Positions 15,031-27,338 of a stretch of DNA of 64,000 bases are shown piece after piece. The position numbers and the translations under genes were made by a program. Every line of letters begins with the position of its first letter. Within the stretch, counting starts at the first letter, position 1. The notes beneath the pieces were generated by a model. It saw only the letters and a list, made by a program, of their open reading frames with translations, was not told the origin of the DNA and made no database searches. The DNA lies in the NCBI RefSeq assembly GCF_003703395.1, contig NZ_RDQN01000005.1, positions 1-64,000 on the forward strand, given 5' to 3'. The stretch is from Pseudoxanthomonas spadix (GTDB lineage: Bacteria; Pseudomonadota; Gammaproteobacteria; Xanthomonadales; Xanthomonadaceae).

Positions 15031-17307
15031 ATGACGTCACGCCCCACCATCCTCATCGGCCTCCTGCTGGCCCTGTTGGCCGGCTGCGCCAGCGCGCCGG
15101 TGCCCACCGTGCAGCGCCAGGGCAATGTCGCCAATCCCGAGGCCCGTGCAGGCGCCGCGCAGACCGCGCCGCTTGAATCGGCCGAACCGCCGGTGACCGG
15201 GCCGCAGGCGCAGATCCGCCGCGGCAGCGGCCAGGTGATCAACCGCAGCGCCGCCGCGTCCGCGCCGCCGGCACCGGCCGCTGCCAGCAACGGCAGCGCC
15301 ACCTTCAATTTCGAAGGCGAATCGCTGCAGGCGGTGGTCAAGGCGATCCTGGGCGACATGCTGGGCCAGAACTACGTCATCGCGCCCGGCGTGCAGGGCA
15401 CGGTGACCCTGGCCACGCCGCGTCCGGTGTCGCCGGCGCAGGCGCTGTCGCTGCTGGAGCAGGTGCTGGGCTGGAACAACGCGCGCCTGGTCTATGCCGA
15501 GGGCCGCTACAACATCGTCCCGGCCGACCAGGCCCTGGCCGGTACCGTGGCGCCGCGTTCGGGCGGTGCCGGCAACGCGCGCGGCTACGAGGTGCGGGTG
15601 GTGCCGCTGCGGTTCATCGCGGCCAACGAGATGAAGAAGATCCTGGAGCCGTACGCGCGGCCCGACGCAGTCATCGCCACCGATCCCACCCGCAACATCA
15701 TCACCCTGGGCGGTTCGCGCAGCGAGCTGGAAAACTACCTGCGCACCGTGCAGATCTTCGACGTGGACTGGCTGGCGGGCATGTCGGTGGGCGTGTTCCC
15801 GCTGGAGACCGGGCAGGCCACCAAGGTGGTGTCCGACCTTGAAAAGGTCTTCGGCGAGGCCAGCAAGACGCCCAGCGCCGGCATGTTCCGGTTCATGCCG
15901 CTGGAAGGGGCCAACGCGGTGATGGTGATCACCCCGCAGGCGGCCTACCTGGACCAGATCCGCGACTGGCTGGAGCGCATCGACAATGCCGGCGACAGCC
16001 CGCGGCTGTTTTCGTATGAGCTCAAATACATCAAGGCGCGCGACCTGGCGCAAAGGCTGGCCGAGGTGTTCGGCAGTGGCGGTGGTCGCAACGACGGCAA
16101 TGCCGGCACGACCCTGGCGCCGGGTGCGATCGGCGCTTCGCTGACTTCCAGCGGCATCGGCGAAAGCGGCAGCACGCTGCAGTTCGGCAGCCGTTCGGGC
16201 GCGTCCGGCCTGGACAATGCTGGCCCGGACAGCGGGCTTGGCAATGCAATGTCGACCGGAGCGGGTTCGGGCATCGGGGGCAGTGGCGGCGATCTGGCGC
16301 TGAGCCAGCGCCAGGAAGGCAACGGCGCGGTCACCCTGGAAGTGGAAGGCAACAAGGTGGGGGTGGCCGCGGTGGAGGAAACCAACTCCCTGCTGGTGCG
16401 TGCCAGCGGCACCGCCTGGCGCTCGATCCGCGAGGTGATCGACAAGCTCGATGTCATGCCGATGCAGGTCCACATCGAGGCGCAGGTGGCCGAGGTCAAC
16501 CTGACTGGCGATCTGCGGTACGGGGTGAACTGGTATTTCGAGCAGGCGGTCAACGCGCCGCTCACCGGCGATGCCAGCAGTGTGATCGGCAACGGCGCCG
16601 GCCTGCCCAGCGCCGCCGGCCGCGATATCTGGGGCGATCTGGCCGGCACGGTGGGCAGCGGCGGTCTGGGCTGGACCTTCCTGGGCAAGAATGCCGCCGC
16701 GGTGATCCAGGCCCTGGACGAGGTGACCGACCTGCGCATCCTGCAGACCCCGTCGGTGTTCGTGCGCAACAATGCCGAGGCCGAGTTGAAGGTCGGTACC
16801 CAGATTCCGGTGAACTCCTATTCGGTCAGCGCCGGCATCGGCGTGGACACCTACAGCCAGGTCCAGTACCTGGACACCGGCGTGATCCTCAAGGTGCGCC
16901 CGCGGGTGACCAGGGACGGCACGGTGTTCATGGAGATCGCGCAGGAAGTCAGTTCCCCCGGTGCTGCGCCGGCCAACTGCAACGCCGCCGTCTCCGCCTG
17001 CAACGTCCCGATCAACACCCGCTTTGTCAGGACCGAGGCAGCCGTGCAGAGCGGCGACACCATCATGCTGGCCGGCCTGATCAGCGATTCCACCGAAGAC
17101 GGCTCCTCCGGCGTGCCCTATCTGAGCAAACTTCCGGTCATCGGCGGCCTGTTCGGTTCCAGGACCCAGAGCACGGACCGGCAGGAAGTCATCGTCCTGC
17201 TCACGCCCACCATCGTGCGCAACCCGCAGGAAGCACGCAACCTCACCGACGAATACAGCCAGCAGTTCCGCGCGATGGAACCGTTGAATCCGCCGAAGGA
17301 CAAGTGA
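15031..17307 (+). CDS. gspD: Type II secretion secretin GspD (XpsD)
   Basis: Outer-membrane secretin, the exit channel for folded exoproteins. 758 aa from ATG 15031 with GAGG in front. A lipoprotein signal ends LLAGC18, so the secretin is itself lipidated, as known for XpsD. N-terminal domains N0-N3 run to about residue 480, with a Gly/Ser-rich loop of about 80 residues (345-425) in the N3 region. The secretin core contains VEAQVAEVNLTGDLRYGVNW, LRILQTPSVFVRNNAEAELKVGTQIPV and VPYLSKLPVIGGLFGS. Last gene of the operon. Its stop overlaps the GTG of the next gene, so the glycosyltransferase-like genes may be cotranscribed. Confidence 0.96.
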   Translation: MTSRPTILIGLLLALLAGCASAPVPTVQRQGNVANPEARAGAAQTAPLESAEPPVTGPQAQIRRGSGQVINRSAAASAPPAPAAASNGSATFNFEGESLQAVVKAILGDMLGQNYVIAPGVQGTVTLATPRPVSPAQALSLLEQVLGWNNARLVYAEGRYNIVPADQALAGTVAPRSGGAGNARGYEVRVVPLRFIAANEMKKILEPYARPDAVIATDPTRNIITLGGSRSELENYLRTVQIFDVDWLAGMSVGVFPLETGQATKVVSDLEKVFGEASKTPSAGMFRFMPLEGANAVMVITPQAAYLDQIRDWLERIDNAGDSPRLFSYELKYIKARDLAQRLAEVFGSGGGRNDGNAGTTLAPGAIGASLTSSGIGESGSTLQFGSRSGASGLDNAGPDSGLGNAMSTGAGSGIGGSGGDLALSQRQEGNGAVTLEVEGNKVGVAAVEETNSLLVRASGTAWRSIREVIDKLDVMPMQVHIEAQVAEVNLTGDLRYGVNWYFEQAVNAPLTGDASSVIGNGAGLPSAAGRDIWGDLAGTVGSGGLGWTFLGKNAAAVIQALDEVTDLRILQTPSVFVRNNAEAELKVGTQIPVNSYSVSAGIGVDTYSQVQYLDTGVILKVRPRVTRDGTVFMEIAQEVSSPGAAPANCNAAVSACNVPINTRFVRTEAAVQSGDTIMLAGLISDSTEDGSSGVPYLSKLPVIGGLFGSRTQSTDRQEVIVLLTPTIVRNPQEARNLTDEYSQQFRAMEPLNPPKDK

Positions 17308-18149
17308 GCCCGGTTCCTGCCGACGCGCTGCCCGTGGTGCTGCTGCCGGTCGGGGTGGACGAGGCCGCGCTCGATGCGTGCCTGGCCGCGCTCGACGCCG
17401 CCACGCCGGCCGGCACCCAGGTGTGGCTGGCCGACGATGCGCAGAGCGGGCCGCGCGGCCGCGCACTGATCGAGCGCTGGCTGGGCCGGACCCGGCTCAA
17501 GGCCGACTACACGCGCCGGCCCGCGCCGCTGGGCGAAGTGGCGCACCTGGATGAAATGCTCGCCGCCTGTGCCGGCCTGGATGTGGTGGTGCTGGCGCCC
17601 GATGCGCAGCCGCTGCCGGGTTGGCTGGTGCAGCTGGCCGGCTGCCTGGCCAGCGATGCGTCCATCGCCACCGCCACCCCCTGGTGCAATGCCGGCGAAA
17701 CGGCTGCCTGGCCGCGCCTGGGCGAAGTGGACCAGCCGCCGGCCGACCGGCAGCGCACCGCGCAGGCCTGCGCGGCGATGCCGGCCACCTATCCCGAGTT
17801 GCCCGCCGCGGTCAGCCATGCCGTGGCCCTGCGTGGCCGCGCGCGTGCGCGTGCCGGCGGCCTGGACCAGCACAGTTACCGCAGCGGGTATGCGGCACTG
17901 ATCGACCTGTCACTGCGTCTGTCCGGGCTGGGCTGGCGCAACGTGCTGTGCCAGACCGCCTTCGTCGCCCGCGCCGGCGAAGGCGGCCCGGCCGATGGCG
18001 ACCTGGACGCGCTGGCCGCGCGCTGGCCGGACTGGAACGCGCGCCTGGCGCGCTTCCTGATGGAGGACCCCTTGCAACAGGCCCGCGTCCGCCTGCAGGC
18101 ATGCCACGCCCGGCTTGTGATGGAACCGCAGCGTGAACTGTTCGGCTGA
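17304..18149 (+). CDS. GT2-like glycosyltransferase fold protein, probably degenerate
   Basis: 281-aa soluble protein, start GTG 17304 overlapping the gspD stop (GTGA). The overall pattern follows family-2 glycosyltransferases: an N-terminal PVGVDEAALDACLAAL, a DDAQ where the nucleotide-binding Asp motif would be, LDVVVLAPDAQPLPGWLVQLAGCL where the DxD-type motif would be, and a C-terminal RSGYAALIDLSLRLSGLGWRN. The canonical NGSxDGT and DxD residues are not obvious, so activity is doubtful. It overlaps the next, intact-looking glycosyltransferase gene by 17 bp, so the two probably act together. The sugar and acceptor cannot be told. Confidence 0.6.
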   Translation: MSPVPADALPVVLLPVGVDEAALDACLAALDAATPAGTQVWLADDAQSGPRGRALIERWLGRTRLKADYTRRPAPLGEVAHLDEMLAACAGLDVVVLAPDAQPLPGWLVQLAGCLASDASIATATPWCNAGETAAWPRLGEVDQPPADRQRTAQACAAMPATYPELPAAVSHAVALRGRARARAGGLDQHSYRSGYAALIDLSLRLSGLGWRNVLCQTAFVARAGEGGPADGDLDALAARWPDWNARLARFLMEDPLQQARVRLQACHARLVMEPQRELFG

Positions 18150-18978
18150 GGGCGGCATCGCCGCGGTGGTGGTGACCCACCAGAGCGCTTCGACCATCGA
18201 GGCCTGCCTCACCCGGCTGCGCGCCGCCCAGGGCGTGGTCCAGATCCGGGTGGTCGACAACGGCTCCGATGACGGCACCCTGGCGCTGGTCCAGCGCCAC
18301 GCCGCACGCGATCGGCGCGTGCGTTTCATCGCCAATCCGGACAACCCCGGCTTTTCGGTGGGCTGCAACCAGGGCGCGGCCGATGCGTCGGCGCCGTGGC
18401 TGGCCTTTGTCAATCCCGACCTGATGGTCGAAGCCGACACCCTGGCGCGCCTGCGCGCGCACGCCCAGGCCCTGCATCCGGTGCTGCTGGGCGTGGACCT
18501 GATCGACGCGGACGGCCAGCGCGACAGCGCCGCGCGCCGCCGCGACCCGGACTTCGGCGCGATGCTGCGCAGCCCCGGCCAGGGCGGCCAGCTGGGCGTG
18601 CCGGTGGACGACTCCCGGGCGGTGCAGGACGTGCAGGCAGCCTCCGGCGCGCTGATGTTCATCGCCCGCGGCTTGTTCGATGCGCTGGGCGGCTTCGACC
18701 CCGGCTACCGGCTGCATGCCGAGGACCTGGACCTGTGCCGGCGCGCGCGCCTGGCCGGGGCCCGGGTGGCGGTGGCCAACGACGTGTCCGTGCTGCACCT
18801 GCGCGGGGTGTCCAGCGCTGCGCGGCCGCTGTTCGTGGAATGGCACAAGCATCGTGGCCTGTGGCGTTACTTTTGCAGGTTCGAAGCCGCGCAGCGCGCG
18901 CTGCCGGTCCGCATCGGCGTGTGGGCCGCGATCTGGGCGCATTTCGTCCTGGCTGCGATGCAGCGTCTGCTGCGCTGA
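18133..18978 (+). CDS. Family 2 glycosyltransferase
   Basis: 281-aa GT2 enzyme related to rhamnosyltransferases. Start GTG 18133, inside the previous gene. Motifs: [16 protein letters not shown] at the N-terminus, [14 protein letters not shown] (nucleotide-binding), [24 protein letters not shown] (DxD-like), [37 protein letters not shown] (acceptor and catalytic ED motif), and a hydrophobic C-terminal segment. Probably adds a sugar to a surface glycan or lipid carrier. The overlap with the preceding degenerate member suggests a translationally coupled pair downstream of gspD; a link with secretion is positional only. Confidence 0.85.
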   Translation: MNCSAEGGIAAVVVTHQSASTIEACLTRLRAAQGVVQIRVVDNGSDDGTLALVQRHAARDRRVRFIANPDNPGFSVGCNQGAADASAPWLAFVNPDLMVEADTLARLRAHAQALHPVLLGVDLIDADGQRDSAARRRDPDFGAMLRSPGQGGQLGVPVDDSRAVQDVQAASGALMFIARGLFDALGGFDPGYRLHAEDLDLCRRARLAGARVAVANDVSVLHLRGVSSAARPLFVEWHKHRGLWRYFCRFEAAQRALPVRIGVWAAIWAHFVLAAMQRLLR

Positions 18979-19015
18979 CCTAAGCCCGTGTGGCTCGGGC
19001 AGGCCAGGCCGCGCG

Positions 19016-19021
19016 CATAAT
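19016..19021 (+). promoter_or_regulatory. Possible -10 box for pncB (CATAAT), implying a leaderless mRNA
   Basis: CATAAT ends 6 nt before the pncB ATG, which would put the transcription start at or next to the start codon. There is no Shine-Dalgarno before that ATG, which fits a leaderless message. The -35 region is not recognisable. Confidence 0.35.
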
Positions 19022-19027
19022 GCCGTC

Positions 19028-20215
19028 ATGATCATTCGCTCGCTGCTCGACACCGATCTGTACAAGTTCACGATGATGCAGGCGGTGCTGCATCAATACC
19101 CGGCCGCACAGGTGCAGTACCGCTTCAAGTGCCGCACCCCGAACATCGACCTGGCTTCGCACCTGCCGCGCATCCGTGCTGAAATCGACGCACTGTGCAC
19201 GCTGTACCTGGCTGACGACGAGCTGGATTACCTGCGCGGCCTGCGCTTCATCAAGTCCGATTTCGTCGACTTTCTCGGCCTGTTCCACTTTGACCGCAAG
19301 TATGTCTCGCTCAAGGCATCGGCCGAGGTGCCCGGCGAGATCGAGCTGGTGATCGAGGGCCCGTGGCTGCACACGATCCTGTTCGAGGTGCCGCTGCTGG
19401 CGATCATCAACGAGGTCTATTTCGATGCGCTGGGCCAGGGCGACGCCGAGGAAGGCTTGCGTCGGCTGCAGGCCAAGCTCCAGCGCCTGCGCGCGATCCC
19501 CGATGCGGCCGCTTGCGCGATCGCCGACTACGGCACCCGCCGGCGCTATTCGCGCAGCTGGCATGGGCGGATGCTGCCGCTGCTGCGCGATGGCCTGGGG
19601 GCGCAGTTCGTGGGCACCAGCAACGTGTATTTCGCCCGCCAGTACGGGATGACGCCAATGGGCACGATGGCCCACGAGTGGCTGCAGGCCTTCCAGGCGC
19701 TGGGGCCGCGTCTGCGCGATTCGCAGGGCGCCGCGCTGGAAGCCTGGGCGCGCGAGTACCGTGGCGACCTGGGCATCGCGCTGAGCGACGTGGTCGGCAT
19801 CGATGCCTTCCTGCGCGACTACGACATGTATTTCTGCAAGCTCTTCGACGGCATGCGCCATGATTCGGGCGATCCGTTCGTGTGGGGCGAGCGCATGCTG
19901 GCGCACCTGGCGGCCAACCGCGCCGACCCGCGGACCAAGTCGCTGGTGTTCAGCGACGGGCTGGACGTGGACAAGGTCGAACGCCTGTCGGCGCACTTCC
20001 GCGGCCGCTGCCGGCTGGCCTTCGGCATCGGCACCAACCTGACCAACGACCTGGGCCCGCAGGCGCTGAACATCGTCATCAAGATGACCCGCTGCAATGG
20101 CCAGCCGGTGGCCAAGCTGTCCGATTCGCCCGGCAAGAGCATGTGCGACGATCCGGACTACGTGCGCTATCTGCGCCAGGTGTTCGGTCTTCCCCCAGAG
20201 GAGGAAATCTCATGA
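19028..20215 (+). CDS. pncB: Nicotinate phosphoribosyltransferase
   Basis: Cytosolic enzyme of NAD salvage: nicotinate + PRPP + ATP to nicotinate mononucleotide. 395 aa, the usual proteobacterial length, starting [21 protein letters not shown]. Visible motifs include [56 protein letters not shown] (histidine loop region) and [12 protein letters not shown]. No Shine-Dalgarno is visible, and a -10-like hexamer lies directly upstream. Its stop overlaps the def ATG (ATGA). Confidence 0.96.
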   Translation: MIIRSLLDTDLYKFTMMQAVLHQYPAAQVQYRFKCRTPNIDLASHLPRIRAEIDALCTLYLADDELDYLRGLRFIKSDFVDFLGLFHFDRKYVSLKASAEVPGEIELVIEGPWLHTILFEVPLLAIINEVYFDALGQGDAEEGLRRLQAKLQRLRAIPDAAACAIADYGTRRRYSRSWHGRMLPLLRDGLGAQFVGTSNVYFARQYGMTPMGTMAHEWLQAFQALGPRLRDSQGAALEAWAREYRGDLGIALSDVVGIDAFLRDYDMYFCKLFDGMRHDSGDPFVWGERMLAHLAANRADPRTKSLVFSDGLDVDKVERLSAHFRGRCRLAFGIGTNLTNDLGPQALNIVIKMTRCNGQPVAKLSDSPGKSMCDDPDYVRYLRQVFGLPPEEEIS

Positions 20216-20742
20216 TCCGCGACATCATCCGCATGGGCGAACCGATGCTGCTGCAGCGGGCCGAACCGGTCGAGCACTTTGCCACCGGCGAACTGCGCGA
20301 CCTGGTCGAGGACATGTTCCAGACCATGGAACTTGCCAATGGCGTGGGCCTGGCCGCGCCGCAGGTGGCGGTGGGCAAGCGGGTGATCGTGTTTGGTTTC
20401 GACCACAACGCGCGCTACCCGCACGCCCCGGCGGTGCCGCGCACGGCACTGTTCAACCCGGTGGTCGAACCGCTGTCGGATGAACTGGAAGACGGCTGGG
20501 AAGGCTGCCTGTCCATCCCCGGCCTGCGCGCGGTGATCCCGCGCTTCAGGCACATCCGCTACAGCGGCTGGAATGCCCAGGGCCAGCGCGTGGAGCGGGT
20601 CGCCGAAGGCTTCCACGCGCGCGTGGTCCAGCACGAGGTCGATCACCTGGATGGGATCCTGTACCCGTCGCGGATCCGCGATTTCTCCACCTTCGGGTTC
20701 ACCGACGTGCTGTTTGCAGAGGGTCGGTCACCGGCGATCTGA
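20212..20742 (+). CDS. def: Peptide deformylase
   Basis: Metalloenzyme removing the N-formyl group from nascent proteins. 176 aa from ATG 20212, preceded by a strong GAGGAGGAAA and overlapping the pncB stop. The three deformylase motifs are present: GVGLAAPQ (about 44-51), EGCLSIPG with the metal Cys (about 100), and [11 protein letters not shown] with the two metal His (about 142-146). The pairing with pncB is not the usual def-fmt arrangement, so this is likely a second or alternative deformylase gene; that part is inference. Confidence 0.94.
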   Translation: MIRDIIRMGEPMLLQRAEPVEHFATGELRDLVEDMFQTMELANGVGLAAPQVAVGKRVIVFGFDHNARYPHAPAVPRTALFNPVVEPLSDELEDGWEGCLSIPGLRAVIPRFRHIRYSGWNAQGQRVERVAEGFHARVVQHEVDHLDGILYPSRIRDFSTFGFTDVLFAEGRSPAI

Positions 20743-20889
20743 AGGTTGAGGCTGGCGACCAGGTGCCGGACCGTGCGCCGCAGCTGATTTGAGGTGCCGT
20801 TGGACACCTTGGGTCGCACGAAGAAAAGCCCGGCAGTTCAGGCCCCAAAGCAACGTCCCTGGATGACCAGCCATACGGCTGTTGAAAAG

Positions 20890-20931
20890 CATTTCCCGCC
20901 TGCGCGGGGATGGCAGAGGCATGCCTCTGCC
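20890..20931. repeat. Two adjacent palindromes between def and ettA
   Basis: A small GC palindrome around 20896-20909 (CCCGCCTGCGCGGGG) is followed by the perfect 20-bp palindrome GGCAGAGGCATGCCTCTGCC at 20912-20931. They sit in the 234-bp gap between the convergent genes def and ettA, a position suitable for a bidirectional transcript-end hairpin. There is no strong T-run on either side. Confidence 0.6.
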
Positions 20932-20976
20932 GGGCTTGGCACAGGCACCCGCGCGTTGCGCCGGTGCGCCAAGGCA

Positions 20977-22641
<1,665 letters not shown>

Positions 22642-22879
22642 GCGATCTCCGACATTGGACGCAGCCGGCCAACCGCGCCACACGGAACAGGCGAGGAGGT
22701 CGGTGGAAAGGGATGGCCCAGTATAGGCGCTGGGGAGCGGCGTCCCAACCGGAAGGCCGAAACTGAACAGGGGGATTCCGGAGTATTAACCGAAGTTTTG
22801 TGAACCGTTTCCAGCAAGTTTCCGTTCACCCCGACGGCGCATCATCGGCAGCGTGACACCACGTTACGGAGTAGACGCC

Positions 22880-23344
22880 ATGAAACGCACGATCCTGTCC
22901 CTGCTGAGCATTCCGGTCCTTGCCATGTCGCTGGCGGCAGCGCCGGTCATGGCAGGCGAACGTGACCACGGCCGTGGCCGCGGCCACCACGGCTGGGACA
23001 AAGGCCACGACAAGCACCACGACCGCCGAGCCGACCATTACGACCGTTACGACCGCCGCGATGCCTATCGCGACGGGTACCGCGACGGCTACCGCCGCCC
23101 GGTGGTGGTACACAACCATTACCGCCCGGGCCCGCCGCCGCGCGTCTACCGTCCGTATGCCTACGAGCGCGGTCATCGTTACGACAACTATTACAGTGGC
23201 CGGACCTACGTGATCAACGACTACGACCGTTACTACGTGCGTCGTCCGCCTCACGGGCACCACTGGGTCCGCGACGACCGCGGCAACCTGATCCTGGTGG
23301 CCATCGCCACCGGCGTCATTACCGATCTGCTGCTGAACCACTGA
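22880..23344 (+). CDS. RcnB-like periplasmic protein
   Basis: 154-aa exported protein, start ATG 22880 after ACGGAG. The signal peptide is about 1-25 (LLSIPVLAMSLAAAPVMA). A His/Asp/Arg-rich low-complexity segment follows (DHGRGRGHHGWDKGHDKHH, then repeats of YDRYDRRD and YRDGYRDGY), and the C-terminal RcnB fold motif (TYVINDYDRYYVRRPPHGHHWVRDDRGNLILVAIATGVI). RcnB in E. coli helps nickel/cobalt homeostasis; the histidine richness fits metal binding, but this is not shown. Followed by a good terminator, so monocistronic. Confidence 0.85.
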   Translation: MKRTILSLLSIPVLAMSLAAAPVMAGERDHGRGRGHHGWDKGHDKHHDRRADHYDRYDRRDAYRDGYRDGYRRPVVVHNHYRPGPPPRVYRPYAYERGHRYDNYYSGRTYVINDYDRYYVRRPPHGHHWVRDDRGNLILVAIATGVITDLLLNH

Positions 23345-23367
23345 TTGCCTCGGGTTGCTGAAAGGCC

Positions 23368-23398
23368 AAGGGCGCATCCTCGCCGATGCGCCCTTTTT
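23368..23398 (+). terminator. Rho-independent terminator after the RcnB-like gene
   Basis: Stem AAGGGCGCAT / ATGCGCCCTT with an 8-nt loop followed by TTTTT, 24 nt after the stop codon. Confidence 0.9.
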
Positions 23399-23476
23399 CG
23401 TGGACGCGCCGATGCGCCCCGTGGCGTGGAATCGGCACTCCGGCGCTGGCATTGGTGGCCCCATGCCCGGAAGGCT

Positions 23477-23482
23477 TACAAT
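23477..23482 (+). promoter_or_regulatory. Possible -10 box for glyA (TACAAT)
   Basis: TACAAT is 73 nt before the glyA ATG. TTGGTG at 23452-23457 is a candidate -35 with a 19-bp spacer, longer than ideal. Confidence 0.4.
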
Positions 23483-23554
23483 TCGCTGCCCTGCAGGCCC
23501 GCGCGGCGACCCCGCGATGGCGGCAGCCGACCCGTCCTGAATCCCGGAGCCCAG

Positions 23555-24823
<1,269 letters not shown>

Positions 24824-24825
24824 AG

Positions 24826-24958
24826 GCGAGGCGTGAGAAACGAGTAACACCCGCCCCTGGCTTTTTCCTCACTCCTCACTCCTCACTCTTCACTCCTCAC
24901 TTCTCACTTCTCACTTCTCATTACTTCTCGTTCCTCACTTCTCGTTTCTCATCCTCCG
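24826..24958. repeat. Heptamer-armed inverted element G (TCACTCC family)
   Basis: Between glyA and nrdR. The right arm (about 24867-24954) is a tandem array of some twelve imperfect 7-bp units: TCACTCC, TCACTCC, TCACTCT, TCACTCC, TCACTTC (x3), TCATTAC, TTCTCGT, TCCTCAC, TTCTCGT, TTCTCAT. A short left arm (GTGAGAA, ACGAGTA) is complementary to the outer units of the right arm, with a core of about 25 nt. The architecture and 7-bp period match elements A-F, but the heptamer sequence is different. The array is open in the frame of nrdR. Confidence 0.85.
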
Positions 24959-24972
24959 CCCCTGAGCAGCCC

Positions 24973-25506
24973 ATGCACTGCCCCTTCTGCCAGAACACCG
25001 ACACCCGCGTGATCGACTCGCGCGTGTCCGAGGACGGGGCCACCATCCGCCGGCGCCGCGAGTGCGAGGCCTGCGGCGAGCGCTTCAGCACCCTGGAAAC
25101 CATCGAGCTGAAGCTGCCGGCGGTGATCAAGTCAGACGGTCGTCGCGACGTCTTCGACGCGCGCAAGCTGCGCCAGAGCTTCGACCGCGCCCTGCACAAG
25201 CGCGCGGTGTCCGAGGAGCAGATCGAGGCGGCGGTGCGCGCGGTGATCCAGCAGCTGCGCCGCACCACCGAGCGCGAACTGTCCTCGCGCCGGATCGGCG
25301 AATTCGTCATGGCCGAGCTGCGCAGGCTCGACCACGTGGCCTTCGTGCGCTACGCCTCGGTGTATCGCAGCTTCGAGGACGTGGCCGATTTCCGCGAGGA
25401 ACTCGATCGCCTGGAGCGCGACCTGCCCGGCGAGGGCCAGCTGCCGCTGCTGGGTGGTGAGGTGCTGCCGTTTGGCACGCCGGACGCCAAGCACAAGAAA
25501 CGTTGA
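24973..25506 (+). CDS. nrdR: Transcriptional repressor NrdR
   Basis: Zinc-finger/ATP-cone repressor of ribonucleotide reductase genes; it senses ATP/dATP. 177 aa from ATG 24973 ([17 protein letters not shown]). Zinc cysteines C3, C6, C31 and C34; then the ATP-cone ([27 protein letters not shown]) and [26 protein letters not shown]. The 140 bp upstream carry the TCACTCC heptamer array, through which an open frame continues without stop; the ATG at 24973 is chosen by family length. The stop overlaps the TTG of the next gene. Confidence 0.95.
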   Translation: MHCPFCQNTDTRVIDSRVSEDGATIRRRRECEACGERFSTLETIELKLPAVIKSDGRRDVFDARKLRQSFDRALHKRAVSEEQIEAAVRAVIQQLRRTTERELSSRRIGEFVMAELRRLDHVAFVRYASVYRSFEDVADFREELDRLERDLPGEGQLPLLGGEVLPFGTPDAKHKKR

Positions 25507-25994
25507 GCCGCGCAGCCTTGCAGATCGCACCGCTCTGGGATTACCCGCAGCACCTGGCCGAGGTGGCGCAGGCGCACCTGCAGGCCTTCGGTGGCCTGTC
25601 CCCGGACTGGCGGCTGGACCAGGCGCAGGCCGAACTGGCCAGCCATGGCCGCGGCGACCGGATCCCCACGACCTGGCTGGCGCTGGAGGGCGAGCAGTGG
25701 CTGGGGTCGGTGAGCCTGCTGGCCAACGATGACGAACGCATCGACCAGTACAGGCCGTGGCTGGCCTCGCTGTACGTGCGCCCGCAGGCGCGCGCGGCCG
25801 GCATCGGCGCGGCGCTGGTGCGGCACGGCGTGCAGGCCGCCGCTGCGCTCAAGGTGCCGCGCCTGCATCTGTACTGCCAGGATGCGCTGGTGCCGTACTA
25901 CGCGCGGCTGGGCTGGCAGCCGCTGGACCGGCTGGCGCTGGGACCGTTGCAGGTGGTGGTCATGGCCATCGCCCCTGGAGTCGTGGATGTCTGA
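25503..25994 (+). CDS. GNAT-family N-acetyltransferase
   Basis: 163-aa acetyl-CoA-dependent acyltransferase. Start TTG 25503, overlapping the nrdR stop, which suggests coupling. GNAT motifs: [29 protein letters not shown] (motif A with the pyrophosphate-binding R/Q-x-x-G-x-A pattern) and [21 protein letters not shown] (motif B). The substrate is unknown. It overlaps ribD by 8 bp; association with nrdR/ribD is positional. Confidence 0.85.
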   Translation: MSRAALQIAPLWDYPQHLAEVAQAHLQAFGGLSPDWRLDQAQAELASHGRGDRIPTTWLALEGEQWLGSVSLLANDDERIDQYRPWLASLYVRPQARAAGIGAALVRHGVQAAAALKVPRLHLYCQDALVPYYARLGWQPLDRLALGPLQVVVMAIAPGVVDV

Positions 25995-27081
25995 ATTTTC
26001 CGCCACCGACCACGCCCACATGGCCCGTGCCCTGCGCCTGGCCGAACGCGGCGCCTGGACCACCAAGCCCAACCCGATGGTCGGCTGCGTGATCGCCCAC
26101 GGCCAGACGGTGGTGGGCGAAGGCTTCCATCAATATGCCGGGCAGCCGCACGCAGAAGTGTTCGCGCTGGGCCAGGCCGGCGCGCGCGCGCGCGGCGCCA
26201 CCGTGTACGTGACCCTGGAGCCATGCGCGCACACCGGACGCACCGGGCCATGCGCCGATGCGCTGGTGGCTGCCGGGGTAAGCCGCGTGGTGGCCGCCAT
26301 GCGCGACCCGTTTCCGCAGGTGGACGGGGCGGGCTTCGAGAAGCTGCGGGCCGCTGGCATCGCCGTGCAGGTCGGGCTGCTGGAAGCGCAGGTGCGCGAG
26401 CTCAACCGCGGCTTCCTCTCGCAGGTGGTGCGCGGGCGCCCGTGGCTGCGGGTCAAGCTGGGCGCCAGCGTCGATGGCCGCACCGCCATGGCCAGCGGGG
26501 AGTCCAAGTGGATCACCGGCGCGGCCGCGCGGGCCGATGTGCAGCGCTGGCGCGCGCGCTCCGGCGCGATCCTGACCGGGGCGCGCACGGTGATCGCCGA
26601 TGATCCTTCGCTCACCGCACGGCCTGAAGAGGACCAGCCGGTCGTGCCACCGCTGCGGGTGGTGCTCGATGCCACGCTGGCCAGCCTGGACCAGGTCCGG
26701 GTGCAGGCCGGCGATGCGCCCACCCTGTACCTGCACGGCCCGCTGCCCGCGCGCGTGGCCGACCACGACCAGGTGCACTTCGAACAGATCCCGCTGCACG
26801 AAGGCCGCCTGGACCTGCGTGCGGTGCTGGCCGCGCTGGCCCGGCACCGGGTCTGCGAAGTCCAGGTCGAGGCCGGCGCCACCCTGTCCGGGGCGCTGAT
26901 GGCCGCCGGGCTGGTCGACGAGCTGCTGCTCTACCTGGCCCCGACCCTGCTCGGCGACGGCGCCCGTCCGCTGCTCTCGCACCTGGGCATTGCCGCGCTG
27001 GCCGAGCAGCAGCGCCTGCGCGTGGTCGACGAGCGCAGGGTCGGTGCGGACCTGCGCCTGCTGCTGCGGCCGGCCGGCTGA
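25987..27081 (+). CDS. ribD: Bifunctional riboflavin deaminase/reductase RibD
   Basis: Second and third steps of riboflavin synthesis: deamination of the pyrimidine, then NADPH reduction of the ribose. 364 aa from ATG 25987. The deaminase domain binds zinc through H55 (HAE, E57 catalytic), C80 and C89 (PCAHTGRTGPC). The reductase domain begins near residue 150 (RPWLRVKLGASVDGRTAMASGESKWITG) and ends with VDELLLYLAPTLLG. It lies upstream of the FMN riboswitch, so it is not itself under that switch, unlike ribE-ribBA-ribH. Confidence 0.95.
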   Translation: MSEFSATDHAHMARALRLAERGAWTTKPNPMVGCVIAHGQTVVGEGFHQYAGQPHAEVFALGQAGARARGATVYVTLEPCAHTGRTGPCADALVAAGVSRVVAAMRDPFPQVDGAGFEKLRAAGIAVQVGLLEAQVRELNRGFLSQVVRGRPWLRVKLGASVDGRTAMASGESKWITGAAARADVQRWRARSGAILTGARTVIADDPSLTARPEEDQPVVPPLRVVLDATLASLDQVRVQAGDAPTLYLHGPLPARVADHDQVHFEQIPLHEGRLDLRAVLAALARHRVCEVQVEAGATLSGALMAAGLVDELLLYLAPTLLGDGARPLLSHLGIAALAEQQRLRVVDERRVGADLRLLLRPAG

Positions 27082-27129
27082 GGCCACCCCTGCAACGCTG
27101 CGTGCGCGATCGGTCGCGGCCGGCACTGG

Positions 27130-27135
27130 TAGAAT
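27130..27135 (+). promoter_or_regulatory. Possible -10 box of the rib operon (TAGAAT)
   Basis: TAGAAT lies 31 nt before the first base of the FMN aptamer, a fitting position for the promoter of the riboswitch-controlled transcript. No clear -35 is seen. Confidence 0.4.
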
Positions 27136-27165
27136 GTGCATCGCCGGTTCGCCGGCATCCATGAA

Positions 27166-27338
27166 CGTCTTCAGGGCGGGGTGCGATTCCCCACCGGCGG
27201 TAGGTGCGCCTGGCGCGCACGAGCCCGCGAGCGCTGCGAGGGGGGTGACGCCCACGCAGGTCAGCAGATCCGGTCCGATGCCGGAGCCGACGGTTGGTGC
27301 CGCATCCCGGCGCCAGAAAGTCCGGATGAAAGAAGACG
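27166..27338 (+). promoter_or_regulatory. FMN riboswitch (RFN element)
   Basis: All RFN landmarks are present: closing helix CGTCTTC (27166) / GAAGACG (27332), AGGGCGGGGTGCGATTCCCC, ACCGGCGGTA, GAGCCCGCGAGCG, GGTCAGCAGATCCGGT, GCCGGAGCCGACGGTT and AGTCCGGATGAAAGAAG. Binding FMN should reduce expression of the downstream ribE-ribBA-ribH-nusB-thiL genes. The expression platform is not simple: a GACCCGC / GCGGGTC hairpin follows at once, and a second hairpin lies at 27455. Confidence 0.95.
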
